From: Streptomyces wuyuanensis
Lineage (GTDB): Bacteria; Actinomycetota; Actinomycetes; Streptomycetales; Streptomycetaceae
DNA length: 64,000 nucleotides
Reading direction: 5' to 3'
Assembly (NCBI RefSeq): GCF_900103455.1
Contig: NZ_FNHI01000003.1
Span: 235,910-299,909, forward strand
Position numbers and translations under genes: made by a program. Below, one piece after another: positions 53,493 through 61,362 of this stretch. The notes under the pieces were generated by a model. That model ran no database searches, was not told the origin of the DNA, and saw only the letters and a list, made by a program, of their open reading frames with translations. Numbering within the stretch: the first letter of the stretch is position 1; each line of letters starts with the position of its first letter.

Positions 53493-54154
53493 GTCTGCTC
53501 GTCCCGCTCTATGTGCACCCCGCGGCGGACCCGGAGGCCTGGCGGCTGGTCACGGCCGCCGGGAACCGGGTCCACGGGGTGGTGCTGAACCCGGCCGACG
53601 GCCCCGGGTCGGCGCCCGATCCCGCGTTCGTGTCGGCCGCCCGCGCCCTGCGGGCGGCCGGCACGCGCATCCTCGGCTATGTCGACCTGGACTACGGGGT
53701 GCGCCCCGATTCGGCGGTGACCGGCGATCTGGACCGCCATCGCGAGTGGTACGACGCCGACGGCTGCTTCTTCGACCAGGTTCCTGCCGACCGGTCGGCG
53801 CTGCCCGGCTGCCGCCGTCTCGTCCGAGCCGCGCGACAGCGGGGCGCAGCCACCGTCGTGCTGAACCACGGGGTGCACCCCGCGCCGGGATATGCCCGGA
53901 TCGCCGACCTGCTGGTGACCTTCGAGGGCCCCTGGTCGGTCTACCTCTCGTCGTTCACCCGTCCCCGCTGGACGTCCCGTCATCCTCCGGAGCGGTTCTG
54001 CCACCTGGTGTACGAGGTGCCGACGGCCCTGGCCGGCGTCGCGGGCCGGGCGGCCGGGGAGCGCGGGGCTGCGGTGTCCTGCGCGGTCACCGGTTCGCTG
54101 CCCAATCCCTGGGGCGCACCGCCGCCCGTCCTGTACGGGGAGGAGACCCCTTGA
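53489..54154 (+). CDS. Spherulin-4 (GH135-like) protein, cytoplasmic form
   Basis: A 221-residue TIM-barrel-like protein of the spherulin-4 family. The pattern LLVPLYVHPAADPEAWRLV at the start, RILGYVDLDYG near residue 60 and CFFDQVPADRS near 93 is clear. Aspergillus Sph3 (GH135) cleaves N-acetylgalactosamine polymers with a catalytic Asp-Glu pair and a second Glu. Here the pair reads Asp96-Gln97, and the second Glu is probably Glu146 (VTFEGPW). There is no signal peptide, unlike fungal Sph3. It is coupled to both neighbours by 4-bp overlaps. Confidence 0.88.
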   Translation: MSLLVPLYVHPAADPEAWRLVTAAGNRVHGVVLNPADGPGSAPDPAFVSAARALRAAGTRILGYVDLDYGVRPDSAVTGDLDRHREWYDADGCFFDQVPADRSALPGCRRLVRAARQRGAATVVLNHGVHPAPGYARIADLLVTFEGPWSVYLSSFTRPRWTSRHPPERFCHLVYEVPTALAGVAGRAAGERGAAVSCAVTGSLPNPWGAPPPVLYGEETP

Positions 54155-54945
54155 ACCGCCGCCGAGTCCCCCGGCTGTGCCTGCTGTTCGCGGCGCTGCT
54201 GGTGGCGGGGTGCTCCGGCGGCGCCCCGCCCGAACCGGACGGGGGCCGCTGGCAGCCACGGCCCGGTACGGCGTGGCAGTGGCAGCTCGACGGCCGCGCG
54301 GACCCGTCCGCCGCCGACGTGCCCGTGTACGACGTCGACGGCTTCGAGAACGGCGCGGACGACGTCGCACGGCTGCACCGGGACGGGCGCAGGGTCATCT
54401 GCTACATCAACGCGGGGGCCTGGGAGCGTTTCCGTCCCGACCAGGCGGACTTCCCGGTCTCCGTGCGCGGCCGGCCGAACGGCTGGGACGGCGAGCGGTG
54501 GCTCGACATCCGACGGCTGGACGTGCTGCGCCCCCTGATGGAGAAGCGCTTCGACATGTGCCGGGAGAAGGGCTTCGACGCGGTCGAACCCGATCTGCTG
54601 GACGCCCATCTGAACGACACCGGTTTCCCGCTGACCGCCGCGCACCAGCTCGCCTACAACCGGATGATCGCCCGTATCGCCCACGACCGCGGGTTGTCCG
54701 TCGGGCTGAAGAACGATCTGCCCCAGGTGGCGGAGCTGGTCGGGGACTTCGACTTCGCGGTCAACGAGGAGTGCGCCCAGTACGGCGAGTGCGCGAAGCT
54801 CACTCCCTTCATCGCCGCGGGCAAGGCCGTCTTCCACGTCGAATACGCCCTGCCGAACCGGGACTTCTGCGCCGAGTCCCGGAGGCTGGGGCTCTCCTCC
54901 ATGCGCAAGCGGCTGGAGCTGGACGCATGGCGGCGGCCGTGCTGA
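54151..54945 (+). CDS. GH114 endo-alpha-1,4-polygalactosaminidase lipoprotein
   Basis: A 264-residue surface lipoprotein: LLVAGC with Cys21, then a Gly/Pro linker. The mature domain is GH114, the family of Ega3, which cuts alpha-1,4-galactosamine in Aspergillus. Landmarks: DVDGFENGADDVARLH near residue 61, VICYINAGAWERFRPD near 82, KGFDAVEPDLLDAH with Asp143 and Asp148, and VNEECAQYGEC with Glu206/Glu207 as the candidate acid/base. The TTG at 54151 overlaps the spherulin stop and is preceded by GGGGAGGAG. It ends 10 bp before the convergent polX stop. It likely trims or releases the polymer. Confidence 0.93.
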   Translation: MNRRRVPRLCLLFAALLVAGCSGGAPPEPDGGRWQPRPGTAWQWQLDGRADPSAADVPVYDVDGFENGADDVARLHRDGRRVICYINAGAWERFRPDQADFPVSVRGRPNGWDGERWLDIRRLDVLRPLMEKRFDMCREKGFDAVEPDLLDAHLNDTGFPLTAAHQLAYNRMIARIAHDRGLSVGLKNDLPQVAELVGDFDFAVNEECAQYGECAKLTPFIAAGKAVFHVEYALPNRDFCAESRRLGLSSMRKRLELDAWRRPC

Positions 54946-54955
54946 GCGGGCAGAT

Positions 54956-56677
54956 TCAGGCCCGAGGGCTCAGGAATCGCCTCAGTTTCGCCAGAGGCCA
55001 GGTGTTGACGATGTCGTCCTTGGTGAGCCAGCCGCGCTGCGCCGTCCCCACCCCGTACCTCATGTAGGGCAGATGTGTGGTGGAGTGGGCGTCCGAGTCG
55101 ATCGCGAAGAGCACTCCGTGGCGCTTGGCCCGCAGGATGTCCTCGTCGCCGAGGTCGAGCCGCTCGGGGTGGGCGTTGATCTCCAGTGCCGTGCCGGTGC
55201 GGGCGCAGGCGGCGAACACGGCGTCGAAGTCGGCGTCGATCGGGGGCCGTTTGCCGATCCTGCGGGTGGTGGGGTGGCCGATGACGGAGACGTACGGGTT
55301 CTCGCAGGCGCGGACGAGGCGGCGGGTGAGCGCCTCCCTGCTCTGGTTGAAGTGGGAGTGGATCGAGGCCACGCAGATGTCGAAGCCCGCGAGGAAGTCG
55401 CCCGGCCAGTCCACGTCGCCGTCGGGCCCGATGTTGAGCTCCGTGCCGTGCAGCAGTCTCATGCCCTTGTGCGTGCGGTCGAGTTCGCGGACCCGGTCCC
55501 GCTGGGCGAGCATCTTCTCCTTCGTCATGCGCTGCATGGCGAGATCCGGGGCGTGGTCGGTCACCGCGTAGTAGGAGTATCCGCGCGCGGCCGCGGCGGC
55601 GACCATCTCCTCGAGCGGGGCCAGACCGTCGGTGAGGTCGGTGTGGGTGTGCAGATCGCCGCGGATGTCGTCCTCGGCCACCGGCACGGGCAGTTCGCCG
55701 CGGAGCGCTGCCGCGATCTCGCCCCGGTCCTCGCGCAGGGTCGGGGGGATCCAGGGCAGCCCGATGCGTTCGTAGATCTCCTCCTCGGTCGAGGAGACGA
55801 TCCTCTCGCCGGTCTCCGCGTCGAAGAGCCCGTACTCGGACAGCTTGAGCCCCTGGCGCACGGCGATCTCGCGGGTGCGGATGTTGTGCGCCTTGGCGCC
55901 GGTGAAGTACTGCAGTCCCGCGCCCCAGGAGTCGGGCGGCAGCACCCGCAGATCGATCTGGAGCCCCTTGGTGGTGCGGACGGACGTCTTCTTGGCACCG
56001 TGGGCGATGACCTCGGCGGTGTGCGGAAGGGCGGCGAGCGCATCCATGAAGGGGGCCGAGGAGTCCGCGGCGACCAGGATGTCGATGTCGCCGATGGTCT
56101 CGCGCATCCGGCGGAGCGATCCGGCGTAGGCGCACTTCCGGCAGCCCTCGATGCCCGACAGCTCGGCGACGATCTGCTCGGCCGCGTCCATGGCGGCGTT
56201 GAGGAGGATCCGGGTGCCGGCCTTCTGCATGAGCGCGATGCCGTGCAGGATGTTGGCCTCCGTCTTCTCGCCGAAGCCCTTCAGATCGCGCAGCCGCTCC
56301 TCGTGGACCGCGTCGAGAAGCTGGTCCACGTTGGAGATGCCCAGCTCCTCGTACAGGACCATGGCCTTCTTCGGCCCGAGCATGGGGATGGTGATGAGCT
56401 CCCGCACGCCGGCGGGGACGGACTGCCGCCGTTCCTCCACGGCGGAGATCTGCCCGGACGTCAGATACTCCACGATCTTGTCGGCGATGGACTTGCCGAC
56501 GTTGGGGATCTCGCGCAGTCCCTTGGGGTCGAGGGTGGCCACGTCGGCGTGGTACCCGCCGATCGCGCGGGCGGCCTTCTCGTACGAGCGGGCCCTGAAG
56601 GCATCTCCCCCGGTGATGGCGATGAGGTCGGCGTACTCCTGGAGGATCGCCTCGATCTCGTCGTTGGCCCTGGCCAT
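54956..56677 (-). CDS. polX: DNA polymerase/3'-5' exonuclease PolX
   Basis: A 573-residue bacterial family X DNA polymerase with a C-terminal PHP nuclease domain, used in gap-filling repair. The N-terminal helix-hairpin-helix regions (FRARSYEKAARAIGG, IPNVGKSIADKI) come first. The polymerase core follows with AGSLRRMRETIGDIDILVAA, in which the metal-binding Asp pair (DIDIL) is present. The PHP domain from about 340 shows GDLHTHTDLTDG, VTDHAPDL and IDSDAHSTTHL. All expected His/Asp ligands that I can check are there. It is convergent with the exopolysaccharide cluster and unrelated in function. Confidence 0.96.
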   Translation of the reverse strand: MARANDEIEAILQEYADLIAITGGDAFRARSYEKAARAIGGYHADVATLDPKGLREIPNVGKSIADKIVEYLTSGQISAVEERRQSVPAGVRELITIPMLGPKKAMVLYEELGISNVDQLLDAVHEERLRDLKGFGEKTEANILHGIALMQKAGTRILLNAAMDAAEQIVAELSGIEGCRKCAYAGSLRRMRETIGDIDILVAADSSAPFMDALAALPHTAEVIAHGAKKTSVRTTKGLQIDLRVLPPDSWGAGLQYFTGAKAHNIRTREIAVRQGLKLSEYGLFDAETGERIVSSTEEEIYERIGLPWIPPTLREDRGEIAAALRGELPVPVAEDDIRGDLHTHTDLTDGLAPLEEMVAAAAARGYSYYAVTDHAPDLAMQRMTKEKMLAQRDRVRELDRTHKGMRLLHGTELNIGPDGDVDWPGDFLAGFDICVASIHSHFNQSREALTRRLVRACENPYVSVIGHPTTRRIGKRPPIDADFDAVFAACARTGTALEINAHPERLDLGDEDILRAKRHGVLFAIDSDAHSTTHLPYMRYGVGTAQRGWLTKDDIVNTWPLAKLRRFLSPRA

Positions 56678-56800
56678 GGATCCAGCGTCACACGGCGGAC
56701 GGACGTGCGCCGTGCGGGGACCCGGCCTCCGGAGCCGCCCGGGGGCGGAGTCTCACGGGGGCCTCCCTGAGGAGGTGCCGGGCTCAGGACGTCCCGGTGT

Positions 56801-58141
56801 TCACGGGGCGCCCGGAGGTCCCCGGGTGGCCGCAGGTTCCCGGGCCGCCGGCCCGGGCGCGGCCCCGTCGTCGTCCCAGGCCAGGAACTGGACGATCGCG
56901 AGGGCGAAGAGCAGGGCGAGGGCGAGTCCGACCACGACCCAGGCGGTGGGGTACGACCACAGGACGTACGCCAGCACCGCGCCGGCGACCAGCACCCAGG
57001 TGATCCACGTCCGGTACCGCCGCACCCAGGGGCCGACGGGCCCGGTGCGCAGGCCCGCCCGGTTCGCCGTGGCACGGGTGGCGGCGATGCCGGACGTCCA
57101 CAGCTGCCGTACGAGACCGGCGTACCGGCCCGGCCCGGTGAGCCAGGCGGCGAGGGCGACGACGACCCCGAGCATCACGATGTTGCGGATGGTGGTGCGC
57201 AGGAATCGGACGAGGGCGTCGAACACGGACGTCGCGGCGGGCTGTGACACGCCCTTGGGCAGGGAGTCCAGATAGATCAGCCGGAAGACCGTCAGCCCCG
57301 CACCGAGCAGCGCGGTGGCGACCGCGACCCCGAGCGCGGCTGCCACCAGGGCCTTTCTGCGGTGGGCGGAGAGCAGCACCCCGGCGGCGATCAGGACGAC
57401 GGCCACGATGGGCAGCCAGGTGCCCGCGAGCTGGAGCAGCCGGAACCCGGTCTTGACGCGACCGACTTCCTCGGACTGGAGGACGGTGAAGTCGGTGTGG
57501 ATCTCGGGGATCTTCTCGGCGATGGTGAGCCCTTCGTTCACCAGCCGCTGCTTGACCTGCTCGATGACGGGCGCGAGGTCGATCTTGACGGCGTTGTCGG
57601 TGAGCTCGATGGCACCGCCCCCGCTGCCCGTGAGGGCCTTGTCGACCGCGGCGTGGATCCTTCGGTTCGCGTCGGTCCAGATCCGCTGGAAGGCCTCGGA
57701 GGCGACGATGTCCTGGGTCCGGGCCTGGACGAAGCTGCGGACGGCGTTCTCCAGGGCGCCGCCGAGCCGGCCGATCAGGGCGTCCAGCCGTGGCCGGTCT
57801 GCCGGGGCAACGTCCTCCAGCAGCGCGGGGAGGTCGATGTGCTCCATCACGACGTTGGTGACCCGGTTCGCGACGGCGGCCTGCACATCGGGGTCCGAGG
57901 CGAGGGGAGCGACGGTCGCCACGTAGCGGTCGGTGTCGCCGACCTCGCTCTTGGCCCAGGTGGCGACCGCGCTGAGCGGGGCGAGCACACAGCCGATCAC
58001 GATCAGCACGGCGGCGAGGGCGGAGCGCATGCGGTGCCGGGGCGGCCGGGCCGGGGGCTGCTCCCGGGCTTCCAGGGCCGCGATACGGGCCCGCAGCTGC
58101 TCCAGGTCACGTCCCTCGGAGCCGGTGGTTCCGTCCGGCAT
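56801..58141 (-). CDS. Membrane protein with large extracytoplasmic loop
   Basis: A 446-residue protein common in Streptomyces, without a functional name. A short coiled N-terminus (EQLRARIAALEAREQ) is followed by a membrane segment (about 37-60), an extracytoplasmic helical domain (65-240; EVGDTDRYVATVAPLASDPD, VQAAVANRVTNVVMEHIDLP), then segments at about 245-265, 275-297, 325-345, and two near the C-terminus (370-415). The tail is Pro/Ala-rich. The ATG at 58141 has GAGGAG 5 bp upstream. Nothing in it points to an enzyme. Confidence 0.85.
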   Translation of the reverse strand: MPDGTTGSEGRDLEQLRARIAALEAREQPPARPPRHRMRSALAAVLIVIGCVLAPLSAVATWAKSEVGDTDRYVATVAPLASDPDVQAAVANRVTNVVMEHIDLPALLEDVAPADRPRLDALIGRLGGALENAVRSFVQARTQDIVASEAFQRIWTDANRRIHAAVDKALTGSGGGAIELTDNAVKIDLAPVIEQVKQRLVNEGLTIAEKIPEIHTDFTVLQSEEVGRVKTGFRLLQLAGTWLPIVAVVLIAAGVLLSAHRRKALVAAALGVAVATALLGAGLTVFRLIYLDSLPKGVSQPAATSVFDALVRFLRTTIRNIVMLGVVVALAAWLTGPGRYAGLVRQLWTSGIAATRATANRAGLRTGPVGPWVRRYRTWITWVLVAGAVLAYVLWSYPTAWVVVGLALALLFALAIVQFLAWDDDGAAPGPAAREPAATRGPPGAP

Positions 58142-58391
58142 GCGCACTCCTCGGCTGTCGGGCAGGCTGACATCAGCTGACCCCGGGGGCTGGGGGTGCG
58201 CGAGCCGGGAAGGGCCGGTCAGGTGAGTCCCGGCGTCCTGTGCGTTCCGGGCGCCGGGCGAGTTCCGGGCGGCGGCCGTCGGCGGCCGGTGCGGCGTGCC
58301 GTACGGAGCCGGCCGGATCCGCACGGCAGGCACCGGAGTGGTGTGCGGGGCCGTCGGGAGAGGCCTCGACGACGACCGGGCGGGAGTGCGG
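58142..58391. other. Intergenic region between the membrane protein and the isochorismatase gene
   Basis: This 250-bp gap lies between two minus-strand genes and probably carries the membrane-protein promoter. Short open frames lack ribosome-binding sites. I see no hairpin stronger than GC content predicts. Confidence 0.5.
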
Positions 58392-59027
58392 TCAGGAGGC
58401 GGTCCCGGCAGGGGGAAGGGCCTCGGTGAACTCGTCCGCGGTGACCACGGCGTGGGCGTAGGTGGGCGCGTTGACCTCGAACGTCGCCGTCATCTCCGCG
58501 GGCCGGAAGGCGGCGATGGCGTCCCGCACGAGCGTGACGTGGTAGCCGAGTTCCTGCGCGAAGCGCGCGGTGGTGTCGATACAGGTGTTGGCGCGCATGC
58601 CGATCAGCACGATCTTCGCGATGCGGTGCTGCTTCAGCAGGAGGTCGAGGTCGGTGTTGGCGAATCCGCTCGCGGACCAGTGCTCCTGCACCCGCAGTTC
58701 CCCGTCGAGGGGCTGGAAGTCGGGATGGAACTCACCGCCCCAGGAGCCCGCCTCGAAGATCCGGGCGCCGCGCGTCGCGGCCTGGGACGGGGACGGGAAG
58801 GCCCAGCCGTCGTAGTCGCCGGGAGCGGTCCGCCGGTGCGGGACGAACAGCGTGCGGATCCCGCGGGAGCGGGTGGCCGCGAGCACCTGCCGCATGTGGT
58901 CCAGCAGCCCGACCTGCTCGGCGACGGCCTTCGCGCGCGGCCACAGCTTCCCACCCTCGGAAAGAAAGTCGTTGTATGGGTCAACGACAAGAAGAGCGGT
59001 GCTGTCGCTTGCGTAGCCGTCGTCCAT
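58392..59027 (-). CDS. Isochorismatase-family cysteine hydrolase
   Basis: A 211-residue cytoplasmic hydrolase of the nicotinamidase/isochorismatase fold. Asp16 (LLVVDPYNDF), a Lys near 135 (LLKQHRIAKIVLIG) and the nucleophile Cys near 150 (RANTCIDTTARFA) form the family triad. The cis-peptide region before the Cys reads GMRANTC. The substrate is not evident; the family includes amide, ureide and vinyl-ether hydrolases. The ATG at 59027 is preceded by GGGAG. It is divergent from a SpoIIE-type regulator. Confidence 0.92.
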   Translation of the reverse strand: MDDGYASDSTALLVVDPYNDFLSEGGKLWPRAKAVAEQVGLLDHMRQVLAATRSRGIRTLFVPHRRTAPGDYDGWAFPSPSQAATRGARIFEAGSWGGEFHPDFQPLDGELRVQEHWSASGFANTDLDLLLKQHRIAKIVLIGMRANTCIDTTARFAQELGYHVTLVRDAIAAFRPAEMTATFEVNAPTYAHAVVTADEFTEALPPAGTAS

Positions 59028-59159
59028 GGCGAACTCCCGTGTGCGTCCCCCGGTTCCGACCGTAGGCCGGAACCGGGAGGGGTGCACCACGAAGCCCGCT
59101 GCGGGCACCGCCGAACTGCGCCGACTTGCCCCCGCCACCGCGACGGCCATCGTGGAACT

Positions 59160-61232
59160 GTGGACGGAGACGACAAGCGGCGGGACTCGGCCATCCTCGA
59201 TGCCCTGTTCACGCAGGCACCGCACGGCCTGTTCCTGTGTGACACCGAGCTGCGGGTCGTCCGGTTCAACAGCGCCGCGCCCGGGGTGCGCGGCATCCCT
59301 CCCGAGGACGTGCTGGGCAAGACCATCGCCGAACTCACCGAGGGCTTCACGGGCGACCCGATCGTCACCCTGGCGGAGGACGCACTGCGCACCGGGACGG
59401 TGGTCCGCGACCGCCTGATCAGGGGCAGACCCCTCGCCGATCCCGACCGGGACATGACGGTGTCCCTGTCGATCTTCAGACTGGAAGCGGCCGACGGGGA
59501 GATACTCGGTCTGGCCGCCATCGTCGAGGACGTCACGGAACGCGAGGCGGCCCTCGGCCGGCTGGACCTGCTCCACGAGGCCCGGCAGTCCATCGGCACG
59601 AGCCTCGACGCGTACCGCACGGCGGACGAGCTCGTGGACGTCCTCGTCCCCCGGCTCGCCGACGCGGCGGCGGTGGACCTGCTCGACGACGCGCTGCGCG
59701 GGCGTCCGCTGCGCCCCGGCCCCTTGCCTGCCGACACCCCGCTGCGCCGGGCCGCGTTCCGGTCCGTCCTCGGTCGTGACCAGGGGCCCCGGCTGGGCGA
59801 GCTCAACACCTTCGGCGCCCACACCCCGTACTCCCAGGTCCTGAACGACCTCACGCCGCGGCTCATCACCGACGTCGACGCGAACGACGCCTGGCTGGGC
59901 GCGGACCCCGAACGGGGCGGCCCGATCGTGTCCGCGGGCGTCCACTCCCTCGTGGTGATCCCGCTGATGCTGCGGGAGACGCTGCTGGGGGTGGCCGCCC
60001 TCTACCGCTTCGAACGTCCCGAGCTGTTCGACGACATGGACCTCGCCCTGTCGACGGAACTGGTGACCAAGGCCGCCCTGCACCTCAACAACGCCTGCAG
60101 TTTCGCCCGCGAGCGCAGCGTGGCGACGGCGCTGCAGCAGGGGCTGATGCCGGGACGTGCCCCCGAGCTGACCGCGGTGGACACGGCGTACGCCTATCTC
60201 CCCGAGGGCGCGGGCGGGGACTGGTACGACGTCATACCGCTGTCCGGGGCCAGGGTCGCACTGGTGGTGGGCGACGTCGCCGGTCACGGCATCGAGGCCG
60301 CCGCCACCATGGGCCAGCTCCGCACGGCCCTGCGGACGCTCGCCCTGCAGGACCTGGAACCGGGCGAGCTGCTCGACCAGCTCGACGAGACGGCCACCTT
60401 CCTCACCCGCACGCGGACGCCAGTCGGCCACGGCGACGAGGCGTCCTCGGACTACCTCGCCACCTGTGTCTGCGTCGTCTACGACCCCGTGTCCCGGCTC
60501 TGCACCGCCGCCCGTGCCGGTCATCCACTCCCCGTGGTGCTGGGGCCGGACGGCTCCACGATGGAGTTCGAGATACCCAACGGTCCCCCGTTGGGCGCGT
60601 CGGGCGGCGGCTACGCCTCCGCCACCGCCACACTTCCGGAGTCCACTCTGCTGGCGCTCTACACGAACGGCCTGGTGAGCACTCCAGGGCGGGACGCCGC
60701 GAACTCACGGGCCCGGCTCCAGCAGATCCTCGCCCAGCCCGAGGAGTCCCTCGGAAGGCTCTGCGACTCCGCGGTGTACGAGCTGCTGCCCCGCCGTCCC
60801 ACCGACGACGCGGTGCTGCTGCTGGCCAGAACCCGCGCGCTGCCCGCGGACCGGGTCACCAGCTGGACCCTGCCCCGGGACGAGTCGGTCGTCGCCACGG
60901 CCCGCCGGCTGATCGAGCACCAGCTCCAGGCCTGGCACATGCCGGACACCGTCTTCACCACCGAACTGATCGTCAGCGAACTCGTGACCAACGCGATCCG
61001 CTACGGGCAGGGCCCGATCGAGCTGCGGGTGATCCTCGACCGCACCCTGATCTGCGAGGTCTCGGACGCCAGCAGCACCTCGCCGCACATGCGGCACGCC
61101 ACCGCAACGGACGAAGGAGGCCGTGGACTGTTCATCGTCATGCAGCTCAGCGACCGATGGGGCACCAGGACCACCGGAGACGGCAAGACCATCTGGTCGG
61201 AACAGGTGATCCAGGGCGGTGCGGCCCGGTAG
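59160..61232 (+). CDS. PAS-GAF-SpoIIE-HATPase regulator with altered phosphatase motif
   Basis: A 690-residue cytoplasmic regulator. PAS (10-115; QAPHGLFLCDTELRVVRFNS), GAF (130-310), SpoIIE/PP2C (335-545; GGDWYD near 353, GDVAGHG) and C-terminal HATPase of the RsbW type (570-685; SELVTNAIRYG, GGRGLFIV) are visible. The fourth PP2C motif, usually TDGLxE, reads Thr-Asn503-Gly-Leu-Val-Ser, so a metal-binding Asp is lost. The downstream Asp pair (TDDAVLLLA) is kept. The GTG at 59160 has no good ribosome-binding site; the start is the least certain in this region. Divergent from the isochorismatase gene. Confidence 0.9.
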   Translation: MDGDDKRRDSAILDALFTQAPHGLFLCDTELRVVRFNSAAPGVRGIPPEDVLGKTIAELTEGFTGDPIVTLAEDALRTGTVVRDRLIRGRPLADPDRDMTVSLSIFRLEAADGEILGLAAIVEDVTEREAALGRLDLLHEARQSIGTSLDAYRTADELVDVLVPRLADAAAVDLLDDALRGRPLRPGPLPADTPLRRAAFRSVLGRDQGPRLGELNTFGAHTPYSQVLNDLTPRLITDVDANDAWLGADPERGGPIVSAGVHSLVVIPLMLRETLLGVAALYRFERPELFDDMDLALSTELVTKAALHLNNACSFARERSVATALQQGLMPGRAPELTAVDTAYAYLPEGAGGDWYDVIPLSGARVALVVGDVAGHGIEAAATMGQLRTALRTLALQDLEPGELLDQLDETATFLTRTRTPVGHGDEASSDYLATCVCVVYDPVSRLCTAARAGHPLPVVLGPDGSTMEFEIPNGPPLGASGGGYASATATLPESTLLALYTNGLVSTPGRDAANSRARLQQILAQPEESLGRLCDSAVYELLPRRPTDDAVLLLARTRALPADRVTSWTLPRDESVVATARRLIEHQLQAWHMPDTVFTTELIVSELVTNAIRYGQGPIELRVILDRTLICEVSDASSTSPHMRHATATDEGGRGLFIVMQLSDRWGTRTTGDGKTIWSEQVIQGGAAR

Positions 61233-61362
61233 GGTCCACGCACACCACAGAGCCGCGGCATGCGCCGCCCTCCGTCCTGACTCGCCCAGAGGGTCCCGGG
61301 CGCGACAGCATGGAGGGAGGACGGCCCTCGGCGGCTGCCCGCGCGAGGAGGCGGAACAGACG

